A stretch of 64,000 bases of DNA, taken from the NCBI GenBank assembly GCA_014529385.2, contig CM043946.1, positions 34,976,558 through 35,040,557 of the forward strand. The letters run 5' to 3'. Of this stretch, positions 31,888 through 43,361 are shown one piece after another. The position numbers and the translations under genes were made by a program. Under the pieces are notes generated by a model. That model was not told the origin of the DNA and made no database searches. It was given only the letters and a program-made list of their open reading frames with translations. This DNA is from Adiantum capillus-veneris. Taxonomy: Eukaryota > Streptophyta > Polypodiopsida > Polypodiales > Pteridaceae. Position 1 is the first letter of the stretch. Each line of letters opens with the position of its first letter.

Positions 31888-32586
31888 CCCGGGGGATTCA
31901 CTCTATATACAAAACGGGACGCCACCTGCAAGCAGACAACTTTGATAAAACCCCTATATAAGACTCATTTTACGGAATATGACCCTCCTTTCTACGCTTA
32001 TATGACAATCGATGAAGAAAACTATCATACCCCTATCTTACATATAAAATTTAGGTCTCACATGATCTGACTAAGTAAAACTAGTCAAAGAGTGTGTAGC
32101 ATAGTGACTGGAAACGTACTAAGGAACCACTATTGTTGTTAACTAGATGTATCCTCAATGTGTCTAGGTTTGAATTTAAAACTATGTGCCCAATCAACCT
32201 GCACTCTGACTACTAGTCCAATTCTAACCCATGCAAAGCTAGTGTATTCAACCCTTGAACTGCTCCAAATCAGCCCTTATCTATGACCAGATTGATGAAA
32301 AATTTGATGAGTGGCTTGATAAAACCACTTCCCCAAAATTCATCCAAGTTCTATTTTACATCGGTGACCAATCATTACAAGTAATCAACTCGGGTCAGGT
32401 CCCCCCCCACCCCCACCCCCACCCCACCCCACCCCATAAATATGATACCGCCTCCCTTATTTCTAAGCTTGGGAGACAAATTATTGGAGGCTTGCCCCTA
32501 ACTTATACGCTTATGTAACTTGTAAATAAACCCCCCTCCCCTGCACTTACGTGGTGCGATAAGTTTTCCATGGTGAATCCCCCGGG
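31888..32586. mobile_element. non-autonomous DNA transposon, 699 bp
   Basis: Perfect 14-bp terminal inverted repeats (CCCGGGGGATTCAC and its complement at 32573-32586) and an 8-bp target duplication with one mismatch (GTACCTTC at 31880-31887, GCACCTTC at 32587-32594). The flanks rejoin to the uninterrupted gag text at 63400-63412. An 8-bp duplication fits the hAT superfamily, but the termini are not the common CAGGG type. No transposase frame. Confidence 0.85.
32399..32435 (-). repeat. C-rich tract; G-quadruplex-prone on the minus strand
   Basis: Six or more runs of four or more Cs separated by single As. The minus strand can therefore form a very stable G-quadruplex. It lies inside the TIR element. 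Confidence 0.9.
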
Positions 32587-32651
32587 GCACCTTCATGTGA
32601 AAAATCAAAGTTATCAATGTTCATTCTATTCTCTTGGTTATTGTCAGCCAT
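32587..32651 (-). pseudogene. CHR-L gag, N-terminus
   Basis: The ATG at 32651 starts MADNNQENRMNIDNFDF, matching the second copy's MADNNQESRMNIDSFDF (start 63463). Twenty-one codons remain before the TIR element. Upstream of the ATG similarity to the second copy fades within ~30 bp. Confidence 0.88.
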
Positions 32652-34330
32652 GCTAATTAAACTTAGGTATAGATACATTCGATTAACTTCATGCGTTTGG
32701 TAAATCAACATTGTTATGTCGATCGCTTAGGGAAAATCGACGTTGTTATGTCGATCACACGTAGTTGGCCGCTTTGGACTAGCCACTTAGGGAGAGTCAC
32801 TTAATTAGGATTAGCCGCTTATAGGGCTAGGCACTTAGGACTAGTCGATATTGAGACCGCTTAAGGCTAGACGCTTACGCCTAGTGGCTTAGATATTCAG
32901 TCGCTTAGCTGCATCGCTTATGCCTAGCCGCTTTGTTATTTAGCTGCTTAGCTACTTAGGGCTAGTTGGTATTCAGACCGCATAGAGCTAGCCGCTTAGG
33001 TATTCAGCCGCTTAGCCACTTAGGGCTAGTCGGTATTCACGCCGCTGAGGGCTAGCCACTTAGGGTTAGATGCTTAGGGTATCCCGCTTACGATAAGCAA
33101 TGGTTGTTTCAATTTGATTAGGGTATGCCGCTTAGGATAAGCGGTTGGGTTGTTTCAACTTGTTTAGGTTTTAGGTCTTAGGGCTAGTTGCTTATGTGTT
33201 AGGTCTTCGCATTCTGGCTATTTGAGGACTCTTATGTAAAGCGATGTTTACTTTGCCGGCTCGAAGTTGTCCGCTTAGGGCTAGCTTCTTAGGTCTTAGT
33301 TCTTTGTAATTTAGTTGTTTTAGGCTGCTAGGAATTTTAGGTTTTATCGACCATTACAATATCAAGGCTTGTACTAGATCTACATGCATTGTCATGTAGA
33401 CGTGGGTGTATACATATGTCGCACACTCAAATATAGACATTGACTAATAAAGATAACAGTATTACCCGATGGTCCTGATCTTTGTGCACCTCTAGACTGA
33501 GGTGTGCGGGGATCGGGCATGGCTAGAGAATGTGAGGTAGTTAGAGCTAGTGGAAAATGGTTATCATCGATTAATGTTTGCCATACAAAGACGCTTATGG
33601 TTTGGTTGCTAGGATGTGGCTGTGTTTGTGTGATTAGGGTAGAGAAAACAAAAAGGACTTGAAAAACGGCTTGTGCATTTCCAAAACGAAAATGGACTCA
33701 ATAACGCAAATATTAGTCAAAAACGTAAACGGATTCCAAAAACGTAAACAGTCTTCAAAAACACAAACAATCTTTAGAAATGGTGGTTTGTATTAAATCG
33801 GTCTATATTAGATCAATCCATTTAAGTAATCTGCTTAAGGTATGCAGCATAGGGTAAGTGGTTGGGTTGTTTCAGTCCGCTTAGGGTTAGCCTCTTAGGT
33901 GTTAGTTATTTGATTTCAAGTTGTTGATTTCAAGCCGCTTAGGGCTAGATACTCTAAACTGGTTGATATTAGTATCACATTGCTTTAGCCATTTCAGTAA
34001 TCCGCTTTGGGCATGGTGTGTAATTTAATTAATCCACTTAATCTGCTTAGCCATCTCAATAAATTATTTTGCTTTGGACATGTAGCACGTAAGCGGTTGG
34101 GCTGTTTCAATTTTCTTAGTGTTCAAGGCTTACGGCTAATTACTTAGGTGTTAGGTCTTTGCAATCTGGTTGTTTTAGGCCTCTTGGGGTTAGCCGCTTA
34201 GGATTCTCCACTTAGTGTGTGTCGCTTAGGTGTTGGTACTTTGCAATCTGGGTGTTTTAGGCCACTTATAGTCGACCACTTAGGGTTAGAGGCTTTAGAT
34301 TTGCACTATGAATTTTAGGTTTCTACTGGA
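32652..34330. repeat. CTTAGGG/GGCTAG dispersed-motif region
   Basis: More than fifteen irregularly spaced copies of CGCTTAGG or ACTTAGGGCTAG, often as CCGCTTAGGGCTAGCCGCTTAG-like clusters, with frequent variants. No open frame. Spacing is irregular, so it is not a simple tandem array. It resembles the repeated protein-binding motifs in subterminal regions of some plant DNA transposons. Confidence 0.75.
33363..33560 (+). repeat. ~195-bp direct repeat, copy 1
   Basis: Begins GCTTGTACTAGATCTACATG and ends around GGTAGTTAGAGCTAGTGG. It pairs with 34321-34516, about 960 bp away, at roughly 80-85% identity by eye. Confidence 0.88.
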
Positions 34331-34516
34331 TTAGGGTTTGTACTAGATCTACATGCATTTTCATGTAGACATGTGTGTGTACTTATGTCGCACCCTTGAA
34401 TATAGGCATTGACCAATAAAGCCAAAATTATTACCCAATGGTCTTGATCCCCGTGTACCTCTAGACAGAGGTGTGCGGGAATCATGCATGGCTAGAGAAT
34501 GTGAGGTAGTTAGAGC
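34321..34516 (+). repeat. ~195-bp direct repeat, copy 2
   Basis: Partner of 33363-33560. The text before each copy (GAATTTTAGGTTT...) and the CTTAGGG motifs are also alike, so a ~960-bp block was probably duplicated in tandem. Confidence 0.88.
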
Positions 34517-34869
34517 TAGCAAAAAATGGTAGAAAAAACACAAATGCAAAAACACAAACGGACTTAAAAAATGCAAGATAGTTCGGCCATTTCTTGGTCT
34601 GCTGACTTCAAAAATATGCAAACACGCTTCAAAAAGTGCAACGTTCGATCATTTACTGGTGTGCCTAGGGCTAATTTCTCTAAAGAGATGCTGCTTTAGT
34701 TAGAAGCTTGGTGTGTTTTAAATTAGAGTGCTCTAAAATAGAGCATTTTGTGTTAAGGTTTATGAAAAGAGTGATTTTCTAATTTGTTGTATTATTGGTA
34801 GATTAATTATGGAAAATATGATGGTGTGTCCTTGTGCGTGATGCAAGAATTAGATCTTTCAAAAATGAA

Positions 34870-36700
34870 AAATATGTGATCAACACATACGCAATAGCGG
34901 TCTCTTTCCTATAGAGAAATTACAAGATCTGCGTTATCGATCTTATGGTCTGGAGGTAGTTGGCAATGCCCCACAAACATATATTGCTCCAATTTCATCA
35001 CAGAGAGGGAAAATATCAAACAAAAATCCACCAGTGGAGTCTACCCCACCAATAATTGATGCCACATTCCAAGAAGTTGAGATGGAGCGAATGTTGGATG
35101 TGTTCTTTTACATGGATCCCATCATCAAAAACCAAGGTGGCGACAACATTCAAGGCAACCCTACGACAACATTTAAGTCAAGTGGTTCAAAGTTATTACT
35201 AGTGGGCCTAGTGCAACTATGCGCAAAGTTAAGAGTGGACTAATTTAAGTGAGTTGTAGATGGGTGTGGATAGATGGTCGAGATTCTTTCGTACTTCTAC
35301 AGCATTGTGAACAAGTTGTGTTCACAATAGATCCAAATGGGATGAAAAGGATGAAAAATATTTGTCTAAACCACACTCGCTCTTTGTTGTTCAAGTTGCT
35401 CCATGGAGCAAACAAGTGTGTGAAGGATTGGAGGTTGAGGTCGAAGAGCTTCATGCACGATCGACGGATGATGTAACTTAGGATTTTGAGCTAGAGGTCC
35501 GTGGTGAGCAGATTCCTGAACCTAGAGATGAGCTCTCAGATATGCAGGTAGATACGGAGAGCAATGTAGAAGTGGAGTTTGATGATGAATATGCAAAAGT
35601 ATAGATTGAGATAGATATTTTTTGTGCATCAACTCTCATGGAAGATGAGAAATTGACTATTGATTTTTGCTAGGAACTCTTTTGTATAACTCTTTTAATT
35701 ATTCTACAACATTAGATAGATATAATGAGTTATGTTGCAAGTTTTTTTGTTATGTGCATTGCTTAAGTTATTCTTTTATGGATATTAGAACTGACGTATT
35801 ATATCTGTGTATTTGTATCCATGGCTGATGATGACAGGACATATTCTCCTAGATTTAGTTTTCTAGTCACTCCGATTTGTATGTCACCTGAGTAGATGGG
35901 TTCCTTTTTGTTACACTTTACACCAGAGCAGGTTGCTTACACACATAACCTTTGGGGAGCTGGTCCCTCTAGACATAGTACAACTGGCTCTACACCTAGG
36001 ACGAGTGTGCCCCCTACACCGACCTGACCTACAACCTCTGTCGAGTGTGCCAGTTACATCAATGGCTTGTTCTTCTTCGAGACGAACTAGGCATCATTCT
36101 AGAGGTAGTGGGTATTGTAGTAGTGGTTCTACCGATGCGTCCACACATCAAGCGCAAATGCACCTCTCTCTCTTTAGTAGATAGTTCACCAATAGGCACA
36201 CCACATACACCTTGGGAATCACATGAGCATGATCCTCACAAGGTGTAAAAGACCAGGGATGGGACTTTTTTCATGGATAGGGCCAAAAAGACCATGTGAC
36301 AAAGGATTTGGTAGCTCTGTACAGTTTTGTTTTTCCACTCTATGATGGAGATTTGGGATGATCAGGATGATGAGAGAAATAACTACATCATCGAGGCCAT
36401 TCACAAAGAGTACATGCCAACAAAGGGTATGATCCACTCTCAAATGACTGGATCTTGAGAGTGATGATTACCACGATGTGCATCATCGGTCAGAGGCAAG
36501 AGACAGGTACAAGGCTAATAGTCCGCATCCGACATGATTGAGTGAGCAATAATTGCATGAGAGACACAGGACAATCCTCAGAGATTTTAGTAGCAGAGAG
36601 ATGCAGCTAGCCTCACGATTGGAGTCTGCTAGAGTGCCACATCTTGGGAGTGGAGGCTATGACACTCTTTGGTATGAGTTTTTAAGTATTATACGTATGC
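34870..36700 (+). pseudogene. CACTA-type transposon protein remnants
   Basis: Plus-strand frames. At 35034-35243: MESTPPIIDATFQEVEMERMLDV. At about 35265-35480: DSFVLLQHCEQVVFTIDPNG, in the pattern FILASQxxQVFYxxDP of the DUF4216 region of CACTA transposases, with a frameshift soon after. At 35830-36170: a Pro/Thr/Ser-rich start. At about 36380-36670: IEAIHKEYMPTKG, RHRTILRDFSSREMQLASRLES and HLGSGGYD, loosely like the second CACTA protein. Many stops are present. The assignment rests mainly on the first motif and on the CACTA end at 37897. Confidence 0.45.
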
Positions 36701-37019
36701 TTTAAATTGTTGGACATGTATATGTTATCTTTATATTTATCTTTTTGTTAATTGTTTATTTTTTTAGAAAGTTTCCATGAAGCACCCTCTAACACACTGA
36801 GACAAGAAGTATGGGTACAAGCATGAAATTGTGGCTCTTTTCACCCAGCTTCAATAGGAGGGAGAAGCCGTTGACTAGGAGACATTACCATGAGGGTGAC
36901 ATCTTTCATCGATGCTTTTTTGTACTTATGGTCATCCTGACGATTGTATTCATTGTATACAATTTGATGTTTATGCTTATGGTTAGATGTTTATGAACTT
37001 TATTAGATGTTTATGCTTA

Positions 37020-37450
37020 TGATATTGTGATCTGATACGATTTTGTGTTGAAATCAAGTTATGGTTACGATTATGCTTTTGAGTTGATGTTATGATCAAA
37101 CTTGTTTCAATTGCTCCTTGGTTATGGTTTTGCATCACGATCACGGTTATAAATATGGTATGGCAATCAGGTTATGGTTTTGCAATTATATTGTGAATAT
37201 GGTAACAGTTTTTAAATCATGTTACATCTATAGTTTGAGAATCTTCTTATCGTTATGGTTATGATTTTCAAGTCATGGTACAATTATGGGTTGAAAATGT
37301 TCATATCGTTAGAGTTACGGTTTTCAAGTCATGTTTTAGTTATGGTTAGAAAATCTTCATATCGTTGTGCTTATGGTGTGGGAATCGATGTTATGGTTAT
37401 GCTTTTGGAAGCTTGTCATGTTTATGATTTTGATTTTGTGATTTGTTATG
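37020..37450 (+). repeat. imperfect TATGGTTATG-rich minisatellite
   Basis: Rich in GTTATGG. Between about 37221 and 37375 there are nearly three ~60-bp units (GAGAATCTTCTTATCGTTATGG, GAAAATGTTCATATCGTTAG and GAAAATCTTCATATCGTTG). No coding content. Confidence 0.75.
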
Positions 37451-37609
37451 CCTACAATTTTATTGATTCGTATTGACTGTACTTCTCGCTCTTCAATGCA
37501 AAAATGTAGGTAGAGTGTGGTTGCTTTTGCACTCTTTCTTTGGGTTGAGAGGGTTGGTTCTTGGTACTGCAGTACATGCAACATCAATTCTAGTCCTCTT
37601 TGTCCAAAA

Positions 37610-37897
37610 AAATTCCTACAAGTTTAAGCGTCGATGTAGACGCTAGTATACGCGTCAAAATCAACATCGGTATAGGTGTTGGAAGTTGCATCGGTAATAT
37701 ATTTTCCATTCTAAGTTTTTTTTAATGCACATACCAACCGTTATAATAGTGCGTATTTTGATGAAGCATAAATCAACATGCATATCGACAATACGATACT
37801 GACGCAAATACCAACGCTTACACCCACACTTTTAATTTTTAAAACAAGTTTTTTGGCGTCGATACGTGCATCAATATTCATGCAATATGTTGTAGTG
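37610..37897 (+). mobile_element. CACTA transposon, right terminus
   Basis: Read from the right on the minus strand it begins CACTACAACATATTGC, the plant CACTA terminal pattern. The subterminal 280 bp repeats GCGTCGATRYA-type motifs, including a small hairpin GCGTC/GACGC at about 37628-37643. TAA (37898-37900) may be the 3-bp target duplication. No matching left terminus was found. Confidence 0.6.
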
Positions 37898-38182
37898 TAA
37901 GTTTAGAAGAATTTTCAAGTTTATTAATAATAAGGGATTTGTTTAAGACACTTGATTCTGAAAGAGGACATTTATACACAAGTTATGTTAATTCTAGAGA
38001 AGGACTAGATGCCTTACTTTTAGGAAAGTGGGTGTTGAATATTTTTTGGCTTTCAAATAACCAAGAGAAAAGAACTGAAGAAAGAAAGTCCAATGTGAAC
38101 TCATAGCTAAACGTAGAGGTCAACCATTATCAATTGCACAAAAATTAGTGTCGTGAGAGACATGTAGCAAAAAATAGTGATA
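37898..38182. other. unassigned sequence
   Basis: AT-rich, without a gene. Phrases such as GAAAGAGGACATTTATACACAAG cannot be tied to a family seen elsewhere in the window. Confidence 0.5.
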
Positions 38183-38423
38183 TGTGATGCAAGGATTCAA
38201 AAAGCGTGCACCAAGAATAATGCACCATAAAATCCTACAAAAAGAAATAGAGAGTGAGAATAGAGCTAACTATAAGAGACTGGAGAGATAGAAATTCTCA
38301 TAACCACCCAACCTACCTATATATAGGCCCCTGGCCCTCTAGCTCTTAGCTACATATAACCCTTGTACTGCATGTGTATCTGGGCCAGGGTCGTGTCCTC
38401 CCAGTCCTATCCTTGGCATGACA
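38183..38423 (-). repeat. SL-R 3' LTR (about 240 bp)
   Basis: Placed by the conserved interior start at 38424 and the CCTTGGCATGACA end, which resembles the SL-L LTR end (GGCCTGACA). It holds TATATATAGGCCCC near 38320. The left edge is uncertain by a few bases. Confidence 0.55.
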
Positions 38424-41400
38424 TTACTTCCCCCTTGGAGAAGCATTTTTGTCCTCAAAAACAAAAAGTGGTAGTATCTTCATAAGAACACTAATGTTTT
38501 CCACAGTGGCATCCGTCATGGATCCAAAAGTTTGTTTGATCGGAGCACGGTTCAGTAGGAGGTCCAATGAAACCAAGAGCAACAGCTTGATTTTTCCACA
38601 TTGTCATCCATTTGCAACTATCTTGTGTTACCGGTTCTTATCCAATCATAGTGTGTAAACTCCATTTAGAATGCACATGAGCATGCTAAACGAGTTATCA
38701 CAACAAAGATGTACCCGAAAGACATAACTCATCAACCAAGTTTAAGTCCTTGACTTGTTCTCAAATTTCATCAGTAAACAACCCCACCATAGCTAGTGTT
38801 CAAGGTTGAGAACCTGACTTATACATGAAGAGACTAAACCTAGTCACAAACATGCTTTAACTTATGGTAAGCAAAACTCCAAGTAGAGCAATAAATGCTT
38901 ATTAATTGGATTGCTTGGTGCTAATGTACACACGTTGCATGTCCTTTAGCACGAGATTACACTTTGTAATCTGCCTATCCCCTTGGATACCTGACAGTAC
39001 TGAGGTGTGTTTCCTCCCACAGTTTACAGACAGTCGTCCCAGATGACTGATAAACGAGGATCACAATATCGTACAACATTGTTGAGGCATCAACAATGTC
39101 CTAAATAACCATCATGGTTAACTTGAAAGATCCACAAGCACCCAAACCAAGCAATGACCTCTATTGGTGATTGGTAGACCCCAAAAGGAATCTCATAGAG
39201 ATACAACACCTAGAGTGCAAAATGCTTCATAAGCAACTAATGTGATGAATATGCATGCCACTCTAAATTAGCCTTTGCTAAACACTAGGGCCCATAACAC
39301 CTAGTGTGCATGCAATCAGCAAAAAACAGATCCAAACCTGTATATCCATTATCATTCTTGCCAATAATTATGGAGAATGTGATGCTCCTAGCACACATTA
39401 AAGAGGAGTGGAAATAGTTTTTAAAAGAAACTAAATACTTTCTGTTGCAATCATTTGCAAGTCTTCCTAAAACGTTGGAACCATAATAGAAGGTGACACA
39501 TGAATCACTTCTAGGTACAAACAATGAAATTTTTTCATTAACAACTCATATCCTTCCTATACTCATAAATAACCATCCGTTAATGTTGTTTAGCAGCACT
39601 TGTACCTTAACAACTCTTTCTGAGTATCTGACAATTTCTGGCCACTGAAACTGTTCCTGACACATTGTGTTGAAAACGGTCCATAAAACGGATGTGACCA
39701 GCACCTAGGGACTTTGTCGTAACACACACTTGAAATAGTGGGTGCCAGTGTCAGTACCAAAGACTCATATTCTCCACATGTGGAATATGTCTCATGTAAG
39801 GGTGTCTGAAAAAAGAACATCCTTCAAGTACAAGATGTACTTGTGTGTGGAGGTAACTGCAAATACTCTATGACAGGAGTGAGAGGGACTCTCATTAGCT
39901 TTGCTCCACACTGGCTAAACCGAACTCCTTGAGCTCCTAGACCATGTTGCATCCCATGTGACAACATGTGCCAAATAAACCCTACAAGTGGGTCTATAAG
40001 TGCATAATGTTGAAACTTATTTTGGACACCACAGCCCAAATTGCTTGGCTCCTACATGACCTGGTCATTTCTCTATAGATTAAACATAGTGTTCACTTAT
40101 CCAGAGTGAAAGACACCTGCCGAAATCTCCAGCCTGCAAAGGCCTAGGAACACTAATTGAAAATTAGTGAAATGCAAGTAGTATTGCACTTGTAACCTTG
40201 GGTGTTGCCTTTGCAATCCAAACCCCATGGTTAAAATCAACATTGTCAAACCCCTTTGTTAAACTGTGCAAAAAAACTACTCAACTAGCAACCGGTCCTT
40301 CGCCTATGTCCGTGACCCCCCTTGGGCTTGCCTATGTGGCAGTACATTAATTTGGAAGTTGAAATTTTTCCACTACCCCTTGGCAAGTTGTGTACTTATT
40401 TCCTTGAAAATGAAAGTGTGAAGGTTCCAAGAATTGACCATGGACCCTTACTAAGTGATTTAGTAATCACGAGTTGGGCCTTACCCCAAAAATTTACTCA
40501 TATAGGCACTTTTAGTGCTAATAGGAGCTCCACTTAAGTTGGAGTCGTATTCACATCTAGATCTTTTTTACACCCAAACATCCATAATTTTGGGTTTTTT
40601 GTGAACAGTCGTGTTGTCTAAAATGTTGGCTTCATCCATACACCGTGGTAGAGATAAGCCCTTACGAGTTTAAGACATTCAAAAACTCAACTTGACTTTC
40701 ACACTAAAAGTGTGAAGTGCTAAAATAATGCCCAAAACATCACTAATGGTGGCAAGACTCTTGCTTGTCCATTATAAGCAATGGGTACTCAACTGGATAG
40801 AAGTGTTCGATCTCGAAATCAATAATTGATGGAATACAAATAGATGGCTCTTAGCCATGCCAAAATAGGTGGTAATAGATGGCTCTTAGCCCTTCCTGCT
40901 AGCTCAAACCCCTTCTTGTTACCGTATTGTCATAGAAAAATTTCAATAAAATCATACCTAGTGTCGCCTTTCCCGCATAGAAATTGGAAAGAGAGAGAGA
41001 AAGAGAATGTTGGGCTAAGAAAAAACCCGTTATGCAAATGTGGTGCATGCCCCTTGCATATGATCTAGTGCAGACCATGTCTGTGTCATAGCTTGTCCTA
41101 TATGCATACAACAATGTACTTGTACCATGCCCTCGGAGAGAGAGGTACCAAAAGTCACATCTTGACCCACTTACCTTGTATGTGATCATGATTGGATCAG
41201 GGTGCAGATGTATGGCACTTGCCTGTGAATAAACATAAATACAAAGTGTTTGAAAACATCAACAACCGAGCTCGTCCTTGACAGAGTAGCTAGTGCTATA
41301 GCGGAAGCATATGCAATGATGGGTGTTGCACAACCATCGTACTAGTATGTCATGCATAATAAGCAAAAAATAGAATAATAATCCCTTGGCTTCAATAACA

Positions 41401-42940
41401 ATCTCAACCATGTGAGCCTTTGTTAGACATACCTTGCATGATTACACTGGTCTGGATACATCACAGTGCGCCGTTGCGGAAACATTGAGCTTATATCCAC
41501 GTAGTGCTAAAGATGTGTGCCATTATTGGTGTTCTAAAGTCAATCAATAATACCTTTGACATAAGAGAAGCTTTGCTTCACACAAAGTCTAGCAAAGCTT
41601 TGGTCACCCTTTGGAGACGAGTAGTCGTCGCTTGAAGGTGGCTCATAGTCGTATATACTGAGAAATTGAGAGCTATCGAATGTACCCTACATGCCATTGT
41701 GGCTTGGGTCATACGATCTCCAAGAGAAAATCAGATGTCTTGAGAGAAGCCTTGCTTTGCATAAGTTCATAAAAAAGATGAGACAAAACGTATCCTGAGT
41801 GCTCGTAGCTAACAGGTGTTCCTATTGACATACATATGTCAAATCAAAAACAAATTAACCTTGGCAAAATTTCATAGAGAATTGGCCTTGCCTAGAGCTA
41901 CAAGAAATAATGATGTATCCAATCCATGGAGCTGTGCACTTGAAATATTTTCTTTCCCTTGAAAGAGAGTGTCCAACAACACCTTGTTTTAGCCTCTTGA
42001 TCTACACCAGAGGATACACAAGCCATGTAGCCATAACTCCTAGGAGCCATATCTTTGCATGCAGTATTAAAACTAGCAAAAGGCCTTTCCTTTTTAGAAA
42101 TTTTTTTCCTTCTCGGCAGAAGCTGCACTTTGGATCAAGATCGGGTGACAAAATCAAGCCTTGCTTAGCAGTTGTCTTCACACCACTCTGTGATGTTTGT
42201 TAATGCTGAAATAATAGAAAATATTGTTATGGCAACATACACATATGTTGCATACCATGATCGTTGATCATGTTTATTAAAAAAAATGTGTCAACAAAAT
42301 CAAAAGTTACTACGTACCTTGTCAATTACTTGCATTGACTTGCCTCGCCAAGCATTGGCTAGTGTCTGATCTGTCGTATTCGACAATCAAGCAATAAACA
42401 CCCTTTGAGTCATGCTCCATTGGTGATAAGTTTGTAGGTTTACCTCGAGCTTGATAAAGCCTTGCTTCTCCACCACCATGCCCTGCATGGATTCTGCAAA
42501 AATTCCGTACTTGTCGTCGACCGTACGCCAAAATATTTACTGAAAATATTTGCTTGCTTCAAGGATCACCCTCCTTGAGAGCTCCACTACACATGGTGGT
42601 GCTTTTGAAATGAAACACTCTTTCAAGATATACATCTATCACTTCCATAAGCTTCAGAAAGAGCCTTGAAGGTTGTGCTTTTCATGTTGTTCAGGGCTTT
42701 AGATACTCCGCACGGTCCTTGCATGGCCAAGGAATGCTGTGTATGACCAGTGCATGCCGCCTTCATGCGGTCCTCAACACCTGTAGGCTTATCCATATAG
42801 ACTTTCTATTGAGCTTCTTGCCAATCCCTTTGATTGTATGTCCGCCACTTGTTGTTGATTGTTTCTAACCATGTCGGACTTCTCCAATTTTGAAAACTAC
42901 ATTTCATCTAGACCTTTGCATCCCTTAGAAGAGGGTGTAT
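38424..42940 (-). other. SL-R interior; no gene
   Basis: 38424-41600 is conserved with SL-L in non-coding form. 41600-42940 has short frames only, without recognisable domains. AAGCCTTGC-like phrases recur. Confidence 0.65.
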
Positions 42941-42949
42941 GAGGGGGGA

Positions 42950-42976
42950 GGGGGGGGGGGGGGGGGGGGGGGGGGG
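42950..42976. repeat. poly(G) run, 27 bases
   Basis: Uninterrupted, flanked by further G-rich text (42941-42986). It marks the boundary between SL-R and the Tat fragment. Confidence 0.97.
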
Positions 42977-43361
42977 AGAGGGGGGGTATGCCCTTGTGGG
43001 CATCCTCCCTTGGATGGGTTCAACCCAAAAGGCCATTTTCGACGGCCGTGTGTGAAATAAAACTACAAAATGCAACTATGGCGATAGAGGTAATGCTGCA
43101 TAGGAAAAAAATAGGATCCATGGTCACCTGCAGTGCCCTAATCCATGCGCTGGAGAAACAAAAAACGGCCCCAAGATCGGTGCATTCTCGTAGAGAGAGA
43201 CAAACCCCAATTTGATGTAGGTCGGATTTTCTTCCTCCCGTGTTCAAGGGGCGGTACTCGAAGGACTGTCTCTATCGGCCCTTCCTTGCAAGGGTGCCTG
43301 CACACGTCCGCGTCCTTTCCCCCTCCTCGGGTGCTTCTCCACGCCCTTTGCATGGTGGTGC

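Larger units (their letters stand above)
6525..32651 (-). mobile_element. CHR-L: Ty3/gypsy chromovirus split by four nested insertions
   Basis: The pieces 6525-7058, 12440-12530, 18575-22681, 31857-31887 and 32587-32651 line up end to end with the second copy at 58640-63463. Together they give 3' non-coding sequence, chromodomain, integrase, RNase H, reverse transcriptase, protease, zinc knuckle and gag on the minus strand. The order protease, reverse transcriptase, RNase H, integrase, chromodomain defines a chromovirus. No LTR is left at either end: the left is joined to the PAL-L LTR stub, and beyond the gag start the sequence changes to an unrelated repeat. Many stops and deletions show it is dead. 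Confidence 0.9.
38183..42940 (-). mobile_element. SL-R: second short-LTR non-coding element
   Basis: From 38424 the interior matches SL-L from 7189 for about 3.1 kb, including the C-rich tract TTACTTCCCCCTTGGAGAAG next to the left LTR. The likely 3' LTR is 38183-38423 (starts TGTGATGCAAGG, ends GGCATGACA), unlike the SL-L LTR except at its end. The right part (41600-42940) does not align well and I found no right LTR or primer site. It ends at or near a poly(G) run. Confidence 0.75.

Noticed and set aside
32652-34330. interstitial telomere repeats (TTAGGG/TTTAGGG)
   Set aside because: TTAGGG occurs often, but always within CTTAGGGCTAG or CTTAGGGTTAG contexts with irregular spacing, never as a tandem heptamer array.
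35933-36248. possible host gene with His/Arg- and Ser-rich peptides
   Set aside because: It lies between CACTA-like fragments, has many stops in flanking codons, and no recognisable domain. Treated as transposon remnant.
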